Positions 23,299 to 35,500 of a stretch of DNA of 64,000 nt are shown one piece after another. Position numbers and translations under genes: made by a program. The DNA comes from Hydractinia symbiolongicarpus. Its lineage: Eukaryota; Cnidaria; Hydrozoa; Anthoathecata; Hydractiniidae. Location of the stretch: positions 22,630,001-22,694,000 of the forward strand of contig NC_079884.1 in NCBI RefSeq assembly GCF_029227915.1, in the 5' to 3' direction. Under the pieces are notes generated by a model that saw nothing but the letters and a program-made list of their open reading frames with translations, searched no databases and had not been told where the DNA came from. Every line of letters begins with the position of its first letter. Position 1 is the stretch's first letter.

Positions 23299-26200
23299 AT
23301 GGCCTCCGATGCTGACTATGAGCTAGCAAAAATTCGATTTAAAAGGCTGTATCAGAAAGCTAAAGACTTAAAAATCAGAGATGATGATTTAAAAAAGTTT
23401 TCATTCGTAAAAAGATATAAGGAAGAAAAGTTGAATATTGTTTCACTTGCTGTCAAATGGCTCTTCATTGTACTAGTAGTTTGCACATTGGTGTTGGCTG
23501 GAGTTTTTGTTGCAGTAAAAACTGATGTACTTGCAGCGAAAACACTTGCAGAATGGAGTACTATTTTTACTGGGATTGATCTTAAAACAGACGCATGTGT
23601 TTACCCTTTTTCTGAATCGTTGTTAGATGTTTTTAGACCTCCTGTGGATTGTTCTTTCTGTCGTGGTATAACGAAATTTGACAGAGTTTCCCAATTAAGT
23701 CAACAGGACTTTGTGGAGAAATACGCATATTCTGGTCGACCGGTCATTATTACTGATGCAACAAAAAATTGGACAGCAACTGAGAAATTTTCGTTTGAAT
23801 TTATAAAATCTGTGTACAGAAAAGATAGCCCTGTTTTATCAGGTGACAGTAAAGAATGTCAATTTTTTCCCTACCAAACCAAGTTTGCTACACTTTCTGA
23901 TGTATTTAAGATGCCAGCAAAGATGAAGAATATGGAAGGGAAGCCATGGTATATAGGATGGTCAGTATTTAATTTATATCATTTACCCTAGAGAAAAGAA
24001 TGGGTGGATGTCACATCTCCATATTGTTTTTGAAAAAAAAATTGGTGCACCTTCCATGACAAAATGTTTTATCTAAATTAACTCAAATTAATGTGCTGAT
24101 TAAGAAAAGAAATATTTGCTTAAAAATTGTAACTTTGTTAACAAAATTCCCTCAATGTTGTGAAAATGAGCAGCTCAACTTGTTTACAGTACATTTGGCT
24201 TGAAAAATGCAAGTGACGTAGTGAAGTGTATTTCAAAGAAGCAGTGCCAGCAGGTTAAAACAAGATTTTTTTATAACCCCCATCAATAAGATGAAGCTAA
24301 AATTAATGCTTTAAGCCATGTTATTCTGACCTATGGTAGATTTATTAAAACATTGATAACAAATTCTTTAAAAGCACTGAGAAAAAGAAATTTGATGCAA
24401 GCCAACCTAAAGACTTTGGAACAGCACAAACAACTACTGTAGTACAAAATTTGCAAAGCTAGCAAAAAGTATAAATGCAAATTTTTTGGAAAGTTGTTGT
24501 TTATCCGAAAAAATTTGACTTTTTTGTCACAGGAGGTGAGTTTTATACATAATGCAAAGTGAGAAACCAATAACAAACCTTACTGTCTCCCTTTAAGTTG
24601 AGTCAAAAAAAAATTTGTATTAAAGGGCTTTGGTTTGCAAGATGGGGGTAGTAAAATTTTTTATCAAAAACCGCTACTGTAATAAAATTTAACCTGTTAA
24701 ATTTAAAGAATTTCAGGGCTGCTGTGTATTTATTGTGTATTTTTTTTTAAATAAAACAAAAATAAATTAGAAACAGTCCTCCAGATTCACAACCTTGTTC
24801 AGCTTTTACTGTTTTGAGCTGTTAACTTCAAGGGTTTTTGATAAAAGTAATGGTGAATCTTTTAATGATCATGTTTTGATATTTTTGACTAAAATAAATT
24901 TTTTTCTGTCCATTATAAAATATAGCAAAATTAAAACTTTATTTTGATCAAGTTTTTTATAATAATAGTGTGAAAAGATATTTTCATGCAATATATGTCT
25001 TTTTTGACGAAAAGTTTTTGCTGAAAAATATCGCCATTTGAACATAAAAATTATTGTAGGCCTATCAATAAGTGGAGAGCAATTGCTCTGAGTGAGAAAT
25101 CTACAAGTGAAAAACAAGACAGATTATTGTCGTAACACCCTCCATCGTTATGATTAATATATAATGTTTAAAATTACGCTAGATGATTAATATATAATGT
25201 TTAAAATTACGCTAGCTAAACTGTAATACAGCAAGGGTTTGGTCGATACCATTTAGGGAAAATAGTTATAACAAAATAGAATGCACTTGTCGTAACACCC
25301 TCTTCTGGTAGAACAACTAATTAAATTGGAATCACATAAAATAAAATAAATAAAAAAGACTTTGTGATAAAATATGCGTTTATAATCTTATTCTGTTTAT
25401 TCAGATTGCTCGCCCAGTCTAAATTATTGTAACCTTTTGAGAGCGATTTATTGCTCTGGTGTTATTTTCTTATTGATAGGCCTGTTATTGGCTTGTAGTT
25501 TAATCCCAGCAACAATTTTCTGCTTTAAATTTTTTACTTGAGGATAAATAGATGTTAGATAGATAGATTTGCATATTTTACATGGCTAGCCTCCCATAAA
25601 GGTTAGATAGAGAGTCCTAGAGTATTGAATGTTCATTTTGAGCTATGCAGATTAGGGTCTAACAGACAATACTACGTAACATCCAATGGCCCACACAGTG
25701 TGCCATTTCACTTCCATAGCTGCTGTTAACCTGGGGCTAATGTAACATTTACTTGACCATATTCAATTGCTGCTAAAGGGAATTGAACCCTGATCTCCTG
25801 CACAAAGTGGAATGAGTTACACCACTAAGCTGCAGTGCCACAAATGTTTTTATTTCCAAAATAAAATATATTTCCTAAAGTGTTTTTAATTTAAATTCAT
25901 TTTTTTAATTACACAAAAGTAAACTGTTTTTTTTAAAAAAATAATACTCTGAAGCATTTTAATACTGCACCAAGCCTGTTTTTATAAATTCAAAATGAGT
26001 TCAAATGCTTCGCCGAACAATGGCATTTTGTAATATTTATTTTTAGGAGCAACTGTGACCCAAAAGCTGCTAATGTCTTGCGTAAACATTACACTCGACC
26101 ATACTTCCTTTCTCCTGAAATGGAATCAAGTAGAACCGATTGGTTGTTTATGGGAACCCCTGGCTATGGAGCGCATATGCACGTAAGGTGTTAAATTACC

Positions 26201-27712
26201 TTTGCATTTTTATTATTAGTTTTTAAACCACTGTTCCCAATTAAAATTTTGATTTAAGGTAAAAATATACTGTTGCAATTTGCATTTATTTCTCAATCCA
26301 GATTGATGCTGTCCAGCAATCTTCCTGGCAAGCTCAAATACAGGGAAACAAAACTTGGATGTTGGAGCCACCACCAGAGTGTTATTACGAGTGTGTTGGC
26401 TTCCAAGATACGGTAAAAGCAGGTGAAATCGGTAAGCATTTTACAGTATTTTTTTCTTCTCCCTAACCCTATTTGGTCAGGTGAGGTAAAGTTTTTTTTT
26501 GATAACTCTTTTTTGCTATGCTGAATGGTTGACTTTTTTATATTTATCTATCAGGCACTTGCATTACTTCTTGATTATTTTAGATTTTATCCAAAAATCC
26601 AGGAAAATTGTTGTTGTTTTGAAATAATTAGTGTTTTTTTCATACAAATTATGTAAAAACAGAAAATATGTTAAATAACTTTTATTTTACTTTCAGAACT
26701 TTTATAATGTGAAAATCCGATTAAAACAAATTTCAAGCTTCCAATGACGTCCTCCAGTCCTGATATGTTTAAAAAATCCCGGAGCAAATGGGGTTAAAAC
26801 TCTATTTTATTTCTATGTGTGTCTAACAATTTAGATGCAATTACATTAGACATTCTTAAGCTTTGTAAATCTTGAGGGAGGGACCATAGAGTATACGAAA
26901 TCTGTCCAAATATTGTGTTGTTCATAAAACTTCTAATGTGGGAAATGTAGGAAACAATGGAAATTCTATCGGTAATGAAAAATAAAGTTTACTGCATCAC
27001 CTTTTACCACACTCTGTAAGGGAAAATGATTTAATCTGTAGGATTTCTTGCAAAATTCCATAAAATGCATACCCATTTTTATTTTTGGATAAACATTTTG
27101 TTTTTGAACCCAATTTTTATATTTTAACAAGGTTTTCTTATCACGTTAGATTTTAAAGAGAATTTAGCTCTCTATATATAAATCACTTTTTCAACATTTT
27201 AAAGCGAAACAAAAATTGTTTTTGTATACACCTTTTCAGAAAAAAATATTTTGTTTCACTTTCAATGTTTTTGAATGTGTTCTGCAACGTAGATGATATT
27301 AGCTATGAAATATATTGTCGTTCTGGTAAGGACTTGTGCAGAGACTTAAGAAATGTTGTAAAACGAAAGCAATTTCTATGGCGTTGCAGGTTTTTTAGGT
27401 ATTTTTTTTAAATGCATTTAATGAACCAAGGCCACTGCATTTTTTCTCCAAACACCAATTTTATTTCAAATTTCTCATTAGTTATAGTAATATAGAATTC
27501 TCTCTAAAATAATTGCCATTTTTTGTACTGGGGTGTGTGTTTTTTAAAGTGATTTTTACTGTTATTCTGTTGTTATTTTTCTTCACTGAAAAATGTTGTT
27601 TTAACTGTTTTTTGTTTTTTTTATAGTTGTGCTTGATACAAACAAGTGGTTTCATGGCACCAATGTTGTTGGTGATAAATTAAGCATCGTCATTGGCTCA
27701 GAGTATGATTAA
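23299..27712 (+). CDS. Membrane-anchored JmjC/cupin-8 2-oxoglutarate oxygenase
   Basis: Four exons (23299-23960, 26047-26182, 26302-26431, 27627-27712) join in frame to 337 residues. Residues 1-53 are polar and basic. Residues about 54-73 form a hydrophobic segment without a preceding signal peptide, so a type II membrane protein with the catalytic domain in the lumen or outside is likely. The C-terminal half is a cupin: Fe(II) ligands H266 and D268 (GAHMHID), a basic residue K283 (GNKTW) expected to hold 2-oxoglutarate, and distal ligand H319 (WFHGTN). A CSFC motif lies in the stem. Sequence order (WLFMGTPGYGAHMH...SSWQAQIQGNKTW) resembles the JMJD6/PSR and HIF1AN-like hydroxylase group, but I cannot name an exact orthologue. 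The substrate is unknown. The start is the first ATG of the open frame. Confidence 0.85.
25151..25215. repeat. 33-bp tandem duplication
   Basis: Two copies of a unit beginning TGATTAATATATAATG (25151-25183 and 25184-25215) lie head to tail in intron 1 of the JmjC gene. They are nearly identical, so the duplication is recent. Confidence 0.9.
25555..25842 (-). repeat. GATA-tailed SINE, copy 2
   Basis: It shares with copy 1 the GATAGATAG tail, the TTTACATGGCTAGCCTC block, CACACAGTGTGCCAT, and the tRNA-like head read on the minus strand with a B-box around 25785-25800 (GGGTTCAATTCC). More diverged than copy 1. It lies in intron 1 of the JmjC gene. Confidence 0.75.
26467..26793. mobile_element. 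TTAA-flanked MITE, copy 2 (327 bp)
   Basis: The left end CCCTATTTGGTCAGG and the right end CCGGAGCAAATGGGG match the inverted ends of the 1527-2267 element with a few changes. The right flank is TTAA (26794-26797) and the left flank is CTAA. Internally, AATATGTTAAATAACTTTTA appears in the opposite orientation to the matching part of copy 1. It lies in intron 3 of the JmjC gene. Confidence 0.7.
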
Positions 27713-29561
27713 GTAGCTACTGCTGTAGTTAACAGTCACATTAACCGACCGTAACAATCACAGTAACCTACGGTGGTTATTTAATGAACCTTGGTTGTCA
27801 ATTTAATAGAGTCAATTTTTGTTGTTTGTTGTGAGTACCGTGTAGTAAGTAGAAAGAAAATGCTAAAAAATGATTGAAAATATTGTGGATCTATTTGTTA
27901 ACCAAATTGACGCTGCTGTTTTCTGTCAAAAAGATGTAGTATTTCTTAATTTAATAGATTCGAATTTTGTTAAGCTTTTTGTTGTAAAAGTTTTTATGTT
28001 TTTAGTTTTAGTTACAGAATTTTGTTAGCCGTATTCGGGAAAATGACGTTTTTTGACGGTTTCTTACAGTGTATTTGTTTTGTTGATTTGTTTATTTTTT
28101 TGTTGCATAGTGAAATATTTTGCAGAAAACTTTTTACAGCAATAGAATTGTGATTTCCACTCTAGAAAAAAACTGATTTCCTAAAATTTGGTTCCTTGCC
28201 TTAATGCTTTTTTGAGCAGAAGATTTTGCAGATAGAAACGAAAAGGGCGGAATAACCAATCAAATAGTAGTGTTACAATTGATTCCTAGTAGTAATCCTG
28301 TTAAATCCCGATTTAAGAATCGGACTGTTTTTGCATTTTAAACGCGAATAATTTGTTACATAATTTGTGATTTTTTATGGTGCTGAATTTTATTTATATT
28401 TGTTAACAAATTATTTTGATAAAGCTTTGATATTTTGTTGTATATATGGGAAGTGGTGACATTTGTGTCGTAAACTCTGAACTTTTTATTTATTGTGTTT
28501 TTTCTTACAGTCTTTGTAACAGAGTTTTGTTATTTTTATGGTGAAATTTATAATCAATCTTGTTCTTATTAAACTCAACGAACTCGACTACTAGAGATAC
28601 CAGTATTTAGGAATTACATAAAAAAGTTGTTTCGCAGTACTAGATAAAGTCGGTGCTAATTTTCATCTCAAAAATTGGCTAAATCCGTAGGGTCGACAAA
28701 AACATTGCGCCAACAAATAACTATTTTTAAGTTTTTATTATTTATTTTAAAAATGCCAGAAAACGTTAAGTAACGCAGGTGACGGAGAAAAAGTAAGCGA
28801 AAGGTTGCGTTGATTTTAAAAATCCGTCGGTCGATGTTCGCTAAAAAGAAAAATGTATAGTTTGAATGAGTTGAAATAATTCTACAATTTAGCGGGGAAA
28901 TTTTTTTTTAAGGAAAATCATAGATTTCGTCGGCGATTTTACCGTCAAATCCCCTTGACAAAATCTGCCTAAGAACGGGCGTATAGCCTCTGTTTAGATA
29001 GATAGGTAGAAGGATGTGCATATGTTACATGGCTAGCCTCACAAATATACCCTGTCTATTATATCCAGAAGGGCCCATAACTTAGATGGAGAGTCCTAGA
29101 CTATTTCATCTGTGCAACATCCAACAGCGTGCCATCTCCCCAATTTGCTTCACATGGCTTGAATTAACCCGGGCTATGGTAATATTCACTCGTCAATATT
29201 GAATCGTCTCCGAGGGGAATTAAACCCTGGTCTCCTGTACAAAGTGTGAGAGTTATAACCATTAAGCTACAGCGCCACATTAAGGAAATCTGCGAAACGA
29301 ACAAAAAAACGAACGAATAATTAAAAGAATAATTTGCGTTATCTGGCGGAAATTCCCAATTCACAGTATCGCGCCGTCCTGCTTCTGTGTTTACGCATGC
29401 GTGTGTTATCAAAATAACATTCAAAGATGGCGGACCACTGTGGAAGGGGGAGTAGGTTTTGAGTTAAAAAGGGTCGTGTTTGAAACGACAGTATTAGTTT
29501 AGTGGTTTGTGAAATGAAAGAAATGAGAGATAGCTAGTCCATTAGGTGTACTTTATATGAG
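27713..29561. other. Intergenic region JmjC gene to SBF gene
   Basis: It holds the 3' UTR of the JmjC gene, a SINE (28993-29279) and the presumed promoter of the SBF gene (about 29300-29560). I find no other exon. Confidence 0.5.
28993..29279 (-). repeat. GATA-tailed SINE, copy 3
   Basis: It shares with copy 1 the tail TAGATAGATAGG, TTACATGGCTAGCCTCACAA, ATACCCTGTCTATTAT, GATGGAGAGTCCTAGA and the tRNA-like head on the minus strand (B-box GGTTTAATTCC near 29216-29228). It lies just upstream of the SBF gene. Confidence 0.8.
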
Positions 29562-32500
29562 ATGACAAGACTTGCTGATTACTTCTGTGTTGTTGGAGTA
29601 GAAGAACAAACAGAGTTATGTAAGTGGAGCTTTTTTCCAGACCTGGATATTTTATGCATTGCCACATGTAGCCTTGTATTGAGGTAACTAAAAAAACACC
29701 AATTGTGTTGTCCTGTATACACCATAAAGAGAAACAGGACTTTTTCAGAACAGTGTTCTACATAAGTGATTTTGAAATTATGATACTCTGGTGGGGCAAG
29801 TTGAACTTTGAACCCTCTGACTCTGTTCTTGGTAGCAAAGCATGCAAAAGTGCTAAACGTAAGAGGCTATTTGTTCAATGTTCAATTTGTCCAACGATGA
29901 TAAGAAATTAGAAATGGCATACATCCTTATTCTAAACCTGCGTATCGAGTATATATATTTGCTTGGAAAAAAAAAACCCTTCTAGACTAGACCACACTAT
30001 ATATCCATTTAGCCCTAGCCTTAAATTTATTCTAAATATAATAAGAAATGATAAACAGGTTCAAGTCAGGTTACAGAAGCCAAAATGATTTCTATTAGGG
30101 AATTCTTTCTATATAGCTATATATAGAAATAATATATGAATGAATTACGTGGTGAGTAAATGGTTTGACTTGCATGAAGAACAATGAACATGTGAATGCA
30201 TTTGAACAGACAAAAAATATATACAACATACTGCAATGATCAAAGATATATTTTCAGTAAAAAAAGACTGACACTAAAATTGTTAAAGTCTGCTCTTAAT
30301 CAGAGAAGATAATAGTTGAGTAAAAACAATTCCAATGTCTTTTCAATATTATCTGTGTTATAGTACTCGTATACGTCTGCCTGTCACGCAAAATGATAAC
30401 TGCAGTAGTGAAACACACGAAATGCAGTAAATAAAGGATAGGCAAAACCGTAGATATTTCCACTGACTAGTATTTATATAAATTGCATAAATAGCCAATT
30501 TGACATATGTAGTCCTTCTTTTCCTGCCTGTACTTTGTAAACAATTGCAACTCATCCACGTGCAATTCAGTAATTGTGTTGATAAATTTGCAAGAGTCTG
30601 CAGAGACACACATTTGCATGTATAAACTGTCCAATTTAGCGCAATAGGTAGGGGATTTTAACTCTCATACTTTGTATTTACTTGAGACTAGGGTTTAGTT
30701 CCGTAGCTACAATTTAATTTAGGTGAGTAAATGTTACCATTGGCCTGTTTAACCTCAGTCATGTGAGAAATGAGGGAGATAGCACAATGTGTTCACTGTT
30801 TGATGTTACAGGGAGTTGTCTGTTAGTGTGCAGACACCACATTTATTGGTCTAGCTTTATTTTCATAAACATCTCAAACACATCAAGCATAAATATACTA
30901 ACACTTGTTAATGTTTTTGAAAAAATTAATGGCTTAAGAATCTAAGAAAATTTAATTCAATGGCACATGTGTTGCAGTTTCGTATACCAAAAGGGTGAGG
31001 AAACATAAACCACCGACGTATCCAGAGAGTTTTTGGTAATGGTTTACCAGTATGGGATTCCGAATTCTTATCCCAAAAAAATAAAAAATGCAAAGAAAAA
31101 AAAAACTAGTAAATTAAGTAAATATAAGCTCTAAGTGGTAGTTTTTCTTCAGCAAATTTGCAATCGTTCAAAAAGATTAAACTGCTTGGATTTGACGTAC
31201 ATGCGATCACATTCCTAACATTTGAATGTTTTGAATTCACGAGCCTACCACCATCTTTACTCACTCGACCATTTCAAAATAAATGAACGGTAGCTTCAGC
31301 CTATGTTATAGACCCAACACTACGTCTGTGAACAGTGAAGAAAAAGTTGGAATATGACTTTGAACAGGTTCTCAAATAAATCTACAACAAACAGACTTCA
31401 TGTAGCCATTTTTTAAAAAATAGGAAACTAACAGGTGGCCTATATATTTATATTGTAAGTATTAATTCTGTGAAGTAAGTTTTAACAGGTATTTGGTATC
31501 AGCAACAAAGACTAAAAACGAATAATATGTAAAACTAGTTGTTAGCCTGTAGAAAAATTCACGGGTTCACCCGTCCTTTTTATACCGCATCACCTGGCAT
31601 CTCGTTACTTGTGCAGCTAAACTACCATTTGCATGACAGGCAGACGTATACGGGTATTATAATATCGATTATGTAATAAAATGCAAGTAATAATTGTACA
31701 GACATTTTGCTGTTTTGAGTGCCGCAAAGCCATTTTCCGGTGATCTAGGGACCTCAAACCCCAAAATTCCCCTTCTGCACCAACCATGGTCGTGCCTCAC
31801 GGAGATTTTACCTAAGCAAAAGTTGAGTATAAGAAAACAGTAGTCCCCAAAAAAATCTGGATACATCACTGTAAACTATATACAATTTATAGGTATATAC
31901 AAAACAATTCTCCATCACTCACAATTATAAAAAAAATTACACAGCTGATATTCACACTGTAATGAACATTTTAAGCACAACTTGTTACTAATTGTTAGTT
32001 CTCCCTTAATTATGGAAAACAAGTAAAATGACTACTCTTGCGAACTAGATAGATTAGAACAATGTAATGGATTCTACTTACAGATAGAATTGTTTCGGGA
32101 AAAATAATTAAATAAACTTAACTTGAAGATTTTTCTTGTGTTTCGGGTTCATAATTTCAAACTTCTTTGATAGAACGGCATACATATTTGCAACTATGAA
32201 ATGCCCACCCTTTACAAACAATTATTTTATCCAGCTGTTTTCAGAGAGCTTTAAAAATCCAGTTGCTTACTATCTTTGATGGTACTTTTTCTTTTTCGCG
32301 AATGGCTTTGTATTTCTTTAATGGAATGCGGAAAATATTAAACTGATGAATGAATTTTGTTTTAAATGTGTTCATTGGTAAAAAACTTGTTCATTTTCTC
32401 TGTGCACACTATCATTTTTAGGATTATGCTTAAAAACAATGATCATTGCCTTTAAATACGATTTTTTAAACTTTCTTAAGTGATCATGTGTGTCTCAGAA

Positions 32501-35500
32501 AATCATGTACAGATAAAAAGATGTATATTTATATAAATTTGCTGATTCTTTTGTGGGCCTTTATATTATTAAAATTTGTTTGTGTAAAGAAATCGCCATG
32601 CTTATTTTAAGGAAGTAAATATCAGGAAAAATTAAAAACCAGGCTAGTTAATTCTTATATTAATTATTTTAATTTTTTAAAAAGGTTAAAATTTTTTATT
32701 TTTTTATTTTCGAAAAATTAATTAGCATTTAAAACTAATTTTGAAACGCAAAGTTTTTAGATTTTATTGACACTTGGTGTGTTTACCTTAAGGTTAGGGT
32801 CAACAATAAACAACATAATTACAAAGGGGCTTTAACAATGAAGTACAGAAACTTCTTTTCTGATGTTTTCGCACTGGTTCATATATAGAGGCTATTTGTT
32901 ACTTAAAAGCAGTAATTATTAAAAATATATTTGCATCGCCAACATTCAATTTTAAATTTTTTAACACAACAATTAATAATAAAGTCTTAAGCAATAAGTT
33001 GTGAAATACATGACAACACCTATAATGGGTGGATACCTGCCATGCTGCTCTATTACCAAAAGCAAATCATTTCAATGTGCTGATTATGATTAGGAAATAT
33101 AAATAGATTGAAGTAACGTCCAAAACGTAAAAGAAAAAATAACTTCTCCAGGATTGTCTTAGAGGTTTATTTCATATTTTTTCGTGGAGGTTACGCTTAT
33201 GCCTGATCATGCACTTATATTTTCAAAAAACTCCTGTGTATAGGTATATTTAAAAAAAACCTTGATCAACTGCTTCAGCATTACAGCGTCACTAGAGTAA
33301 CAGCAAACATAAACACTTTTTAGGTTTGCTATAGGTGTAAAAGAGAGTGAGCATTCAATTTTTTATTTATTACAGATGATCAGAAGGAACTAAAAGGTTG
33401 CGTGATTCAAAGATTTCCAGAAAATGATTGGAAACACGTGCCATGTCCCCAAGGTCTTGAACATGTAAGTATACACGAAACATTTGCGCTACAGGTACTT
33501 GCAATAAAAACTGCAAAGCTGTGTAATAAGTAATTAAAAATCTTATCATTCTAGTTCTGTTTGCCTGGAGGATGGAGAGCTAGCAAAATAAATAAACCTC
33601 CAACATTTTGCATTTCCATCCTTACAGATATGGAAGGCAAGCCTAGCTACCTTGCATGTTTATCCTTTCATGAAATGGCTAAAGATGAACAAAGCAATGA
33701 TAATAACTTAGAGAAACCAGCCGAAATACTTTATGTACCAAAGTGTATATGTTTGATTTCAAGACAGCGCTATTATGATATTTTAAAGGTGACTAGCCTA
33801 TTCTGTTTTCATTGAAATGTATATACGTTTGTACGATCAGGTCTTGTTATTTCAGTACATGTCTTTTATTTTTTCAGAACTGTTTAACAACTATATTTGT
33901 TGCTTATTTGAACCGTACATCCACAAATACAATTGAAAAGATGATTGGAACAGCAATTGGTTTTGTTCATGTCCCTCCACCTGGTGGACCAAAACTAACA
34001 TTTTCAATAGGTGGAGGTGACAATCAAGTTCTCCAACCACCACTAGATCCAAATCTTCCATGTACAAATGAGTCCGTTGCTATTTTATTCAACCAACTAG
34101 GTAAAGATATATAATTAATTTGTCTTGTCTTAGAGATTCTATAATCCGTGATAAAGATCAAAATAAAAGCCTTTTAAATTCACTTCGGAGCATAGTAATT
34201 GCCAACGCGAATGCCAACATGTTAACCAAGCAGGCCGGTTTCTCCAGTCAGTTACTTTTTTGTCATTTGTAGGAATAAATTCCATGCTACATGTGTTTAC
34301 TGCTTTGGTAACAGAATGCAAAATATTACTTCTATCAGCCAGTTACAATCATCTAACAATGGCTGCTGAAGCATTGACGGCGTTACTGTATCCTTTAAAA
34401 TTTAAGTAAGATCTCTTTTCAACTTGTGTTTATTAAAAATCACATTTCTTTTTTTTTGTCATAAGTGTAATATTTTTGTAATAATATTGTATGTGATATT
34501 ATACTTTTTAGTTATGTATTTATTCCTGTGTTGCCATCGGGTCTCCTGGATTTCCTATCTGCACCAACTCCATTTTTAATGGGTGTTCACATGTCTTATT
34601 CGGAATATATACCTGAGTTGGTATGAAAATGCTGTTCTTACTGTTGTTACACTTGACACTATTCGCATTTAATTTGGTCATTTAACAGAAGCTGATAATG
34701 AATGTTAACAATGATATTTAAAAAGGACTGGTTTTTTCTTTCAGTTTGATGTCGTAATTGTAAATATAGACGAAGGTTTTGTTACTATTCCTGATTCTAT
34801 TCGCTTGGCATCTATACCTGAACCTTACTATGATCAAGTGTTAGAATCATTAAAAATTGTGAGTATATTTACAGTAGGCCAGCAAAGTCCTAATGGCAAA
34901 GTCCCTATTTTTTATTTCATTTCATTACAAAAGCATTCTATTCATCTGACAAAATGTATATTTGTAGACTAAATTAGTTTACTATAAACTTTTTTAATGA
35001 TACATTTTGACTATTTTTCCTGTCATCCAGTAAAGTTTTTGCCAAACTAAAATGGTAGTTTTTTTGCTTTTAGATTCTCACTCCATCTCTGTTTTCATCT
35101 GATATTCTGTTTCCTACAAACGATCCTCCTCCATCACTTGCCTTACAGGTTCGTTTCGTAATTTTATATAATTTCAAAAAATAATTTTTAATAAATCTTA
35201 AGCAGTAATATAGCAGAAATGTTGTTGTAAAAGAATTCTATACATTTTTATATACATTTCTGTTTAGGATAAAGAAATCCGTGCTGTTTTTATTAAACTT
35301 TTTGCTGATATGTTTTGTGGCTATAGGTCTTGTTTAACATTAATTAGAGTGCATCCGAAACCAGTCATTTCATTTAACAAGGTTTGTTTGAAATTTTATT
35401 GTAATATGGCTAGACATTACTATTAGTTAGGATTAACTAGGAGTGACTTAAAAAGGGACACTTTCGTAAAAGAGTTTTCTTGTGTTATATTACTCGGGGA

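Noticed and set aside
29164-29424. 86-codon minus-strand ORF upstream of SBF
   Set aside because: Half of it lies in SINE copy 3 and the rest in the SBF promoter region; it is a chance frame.
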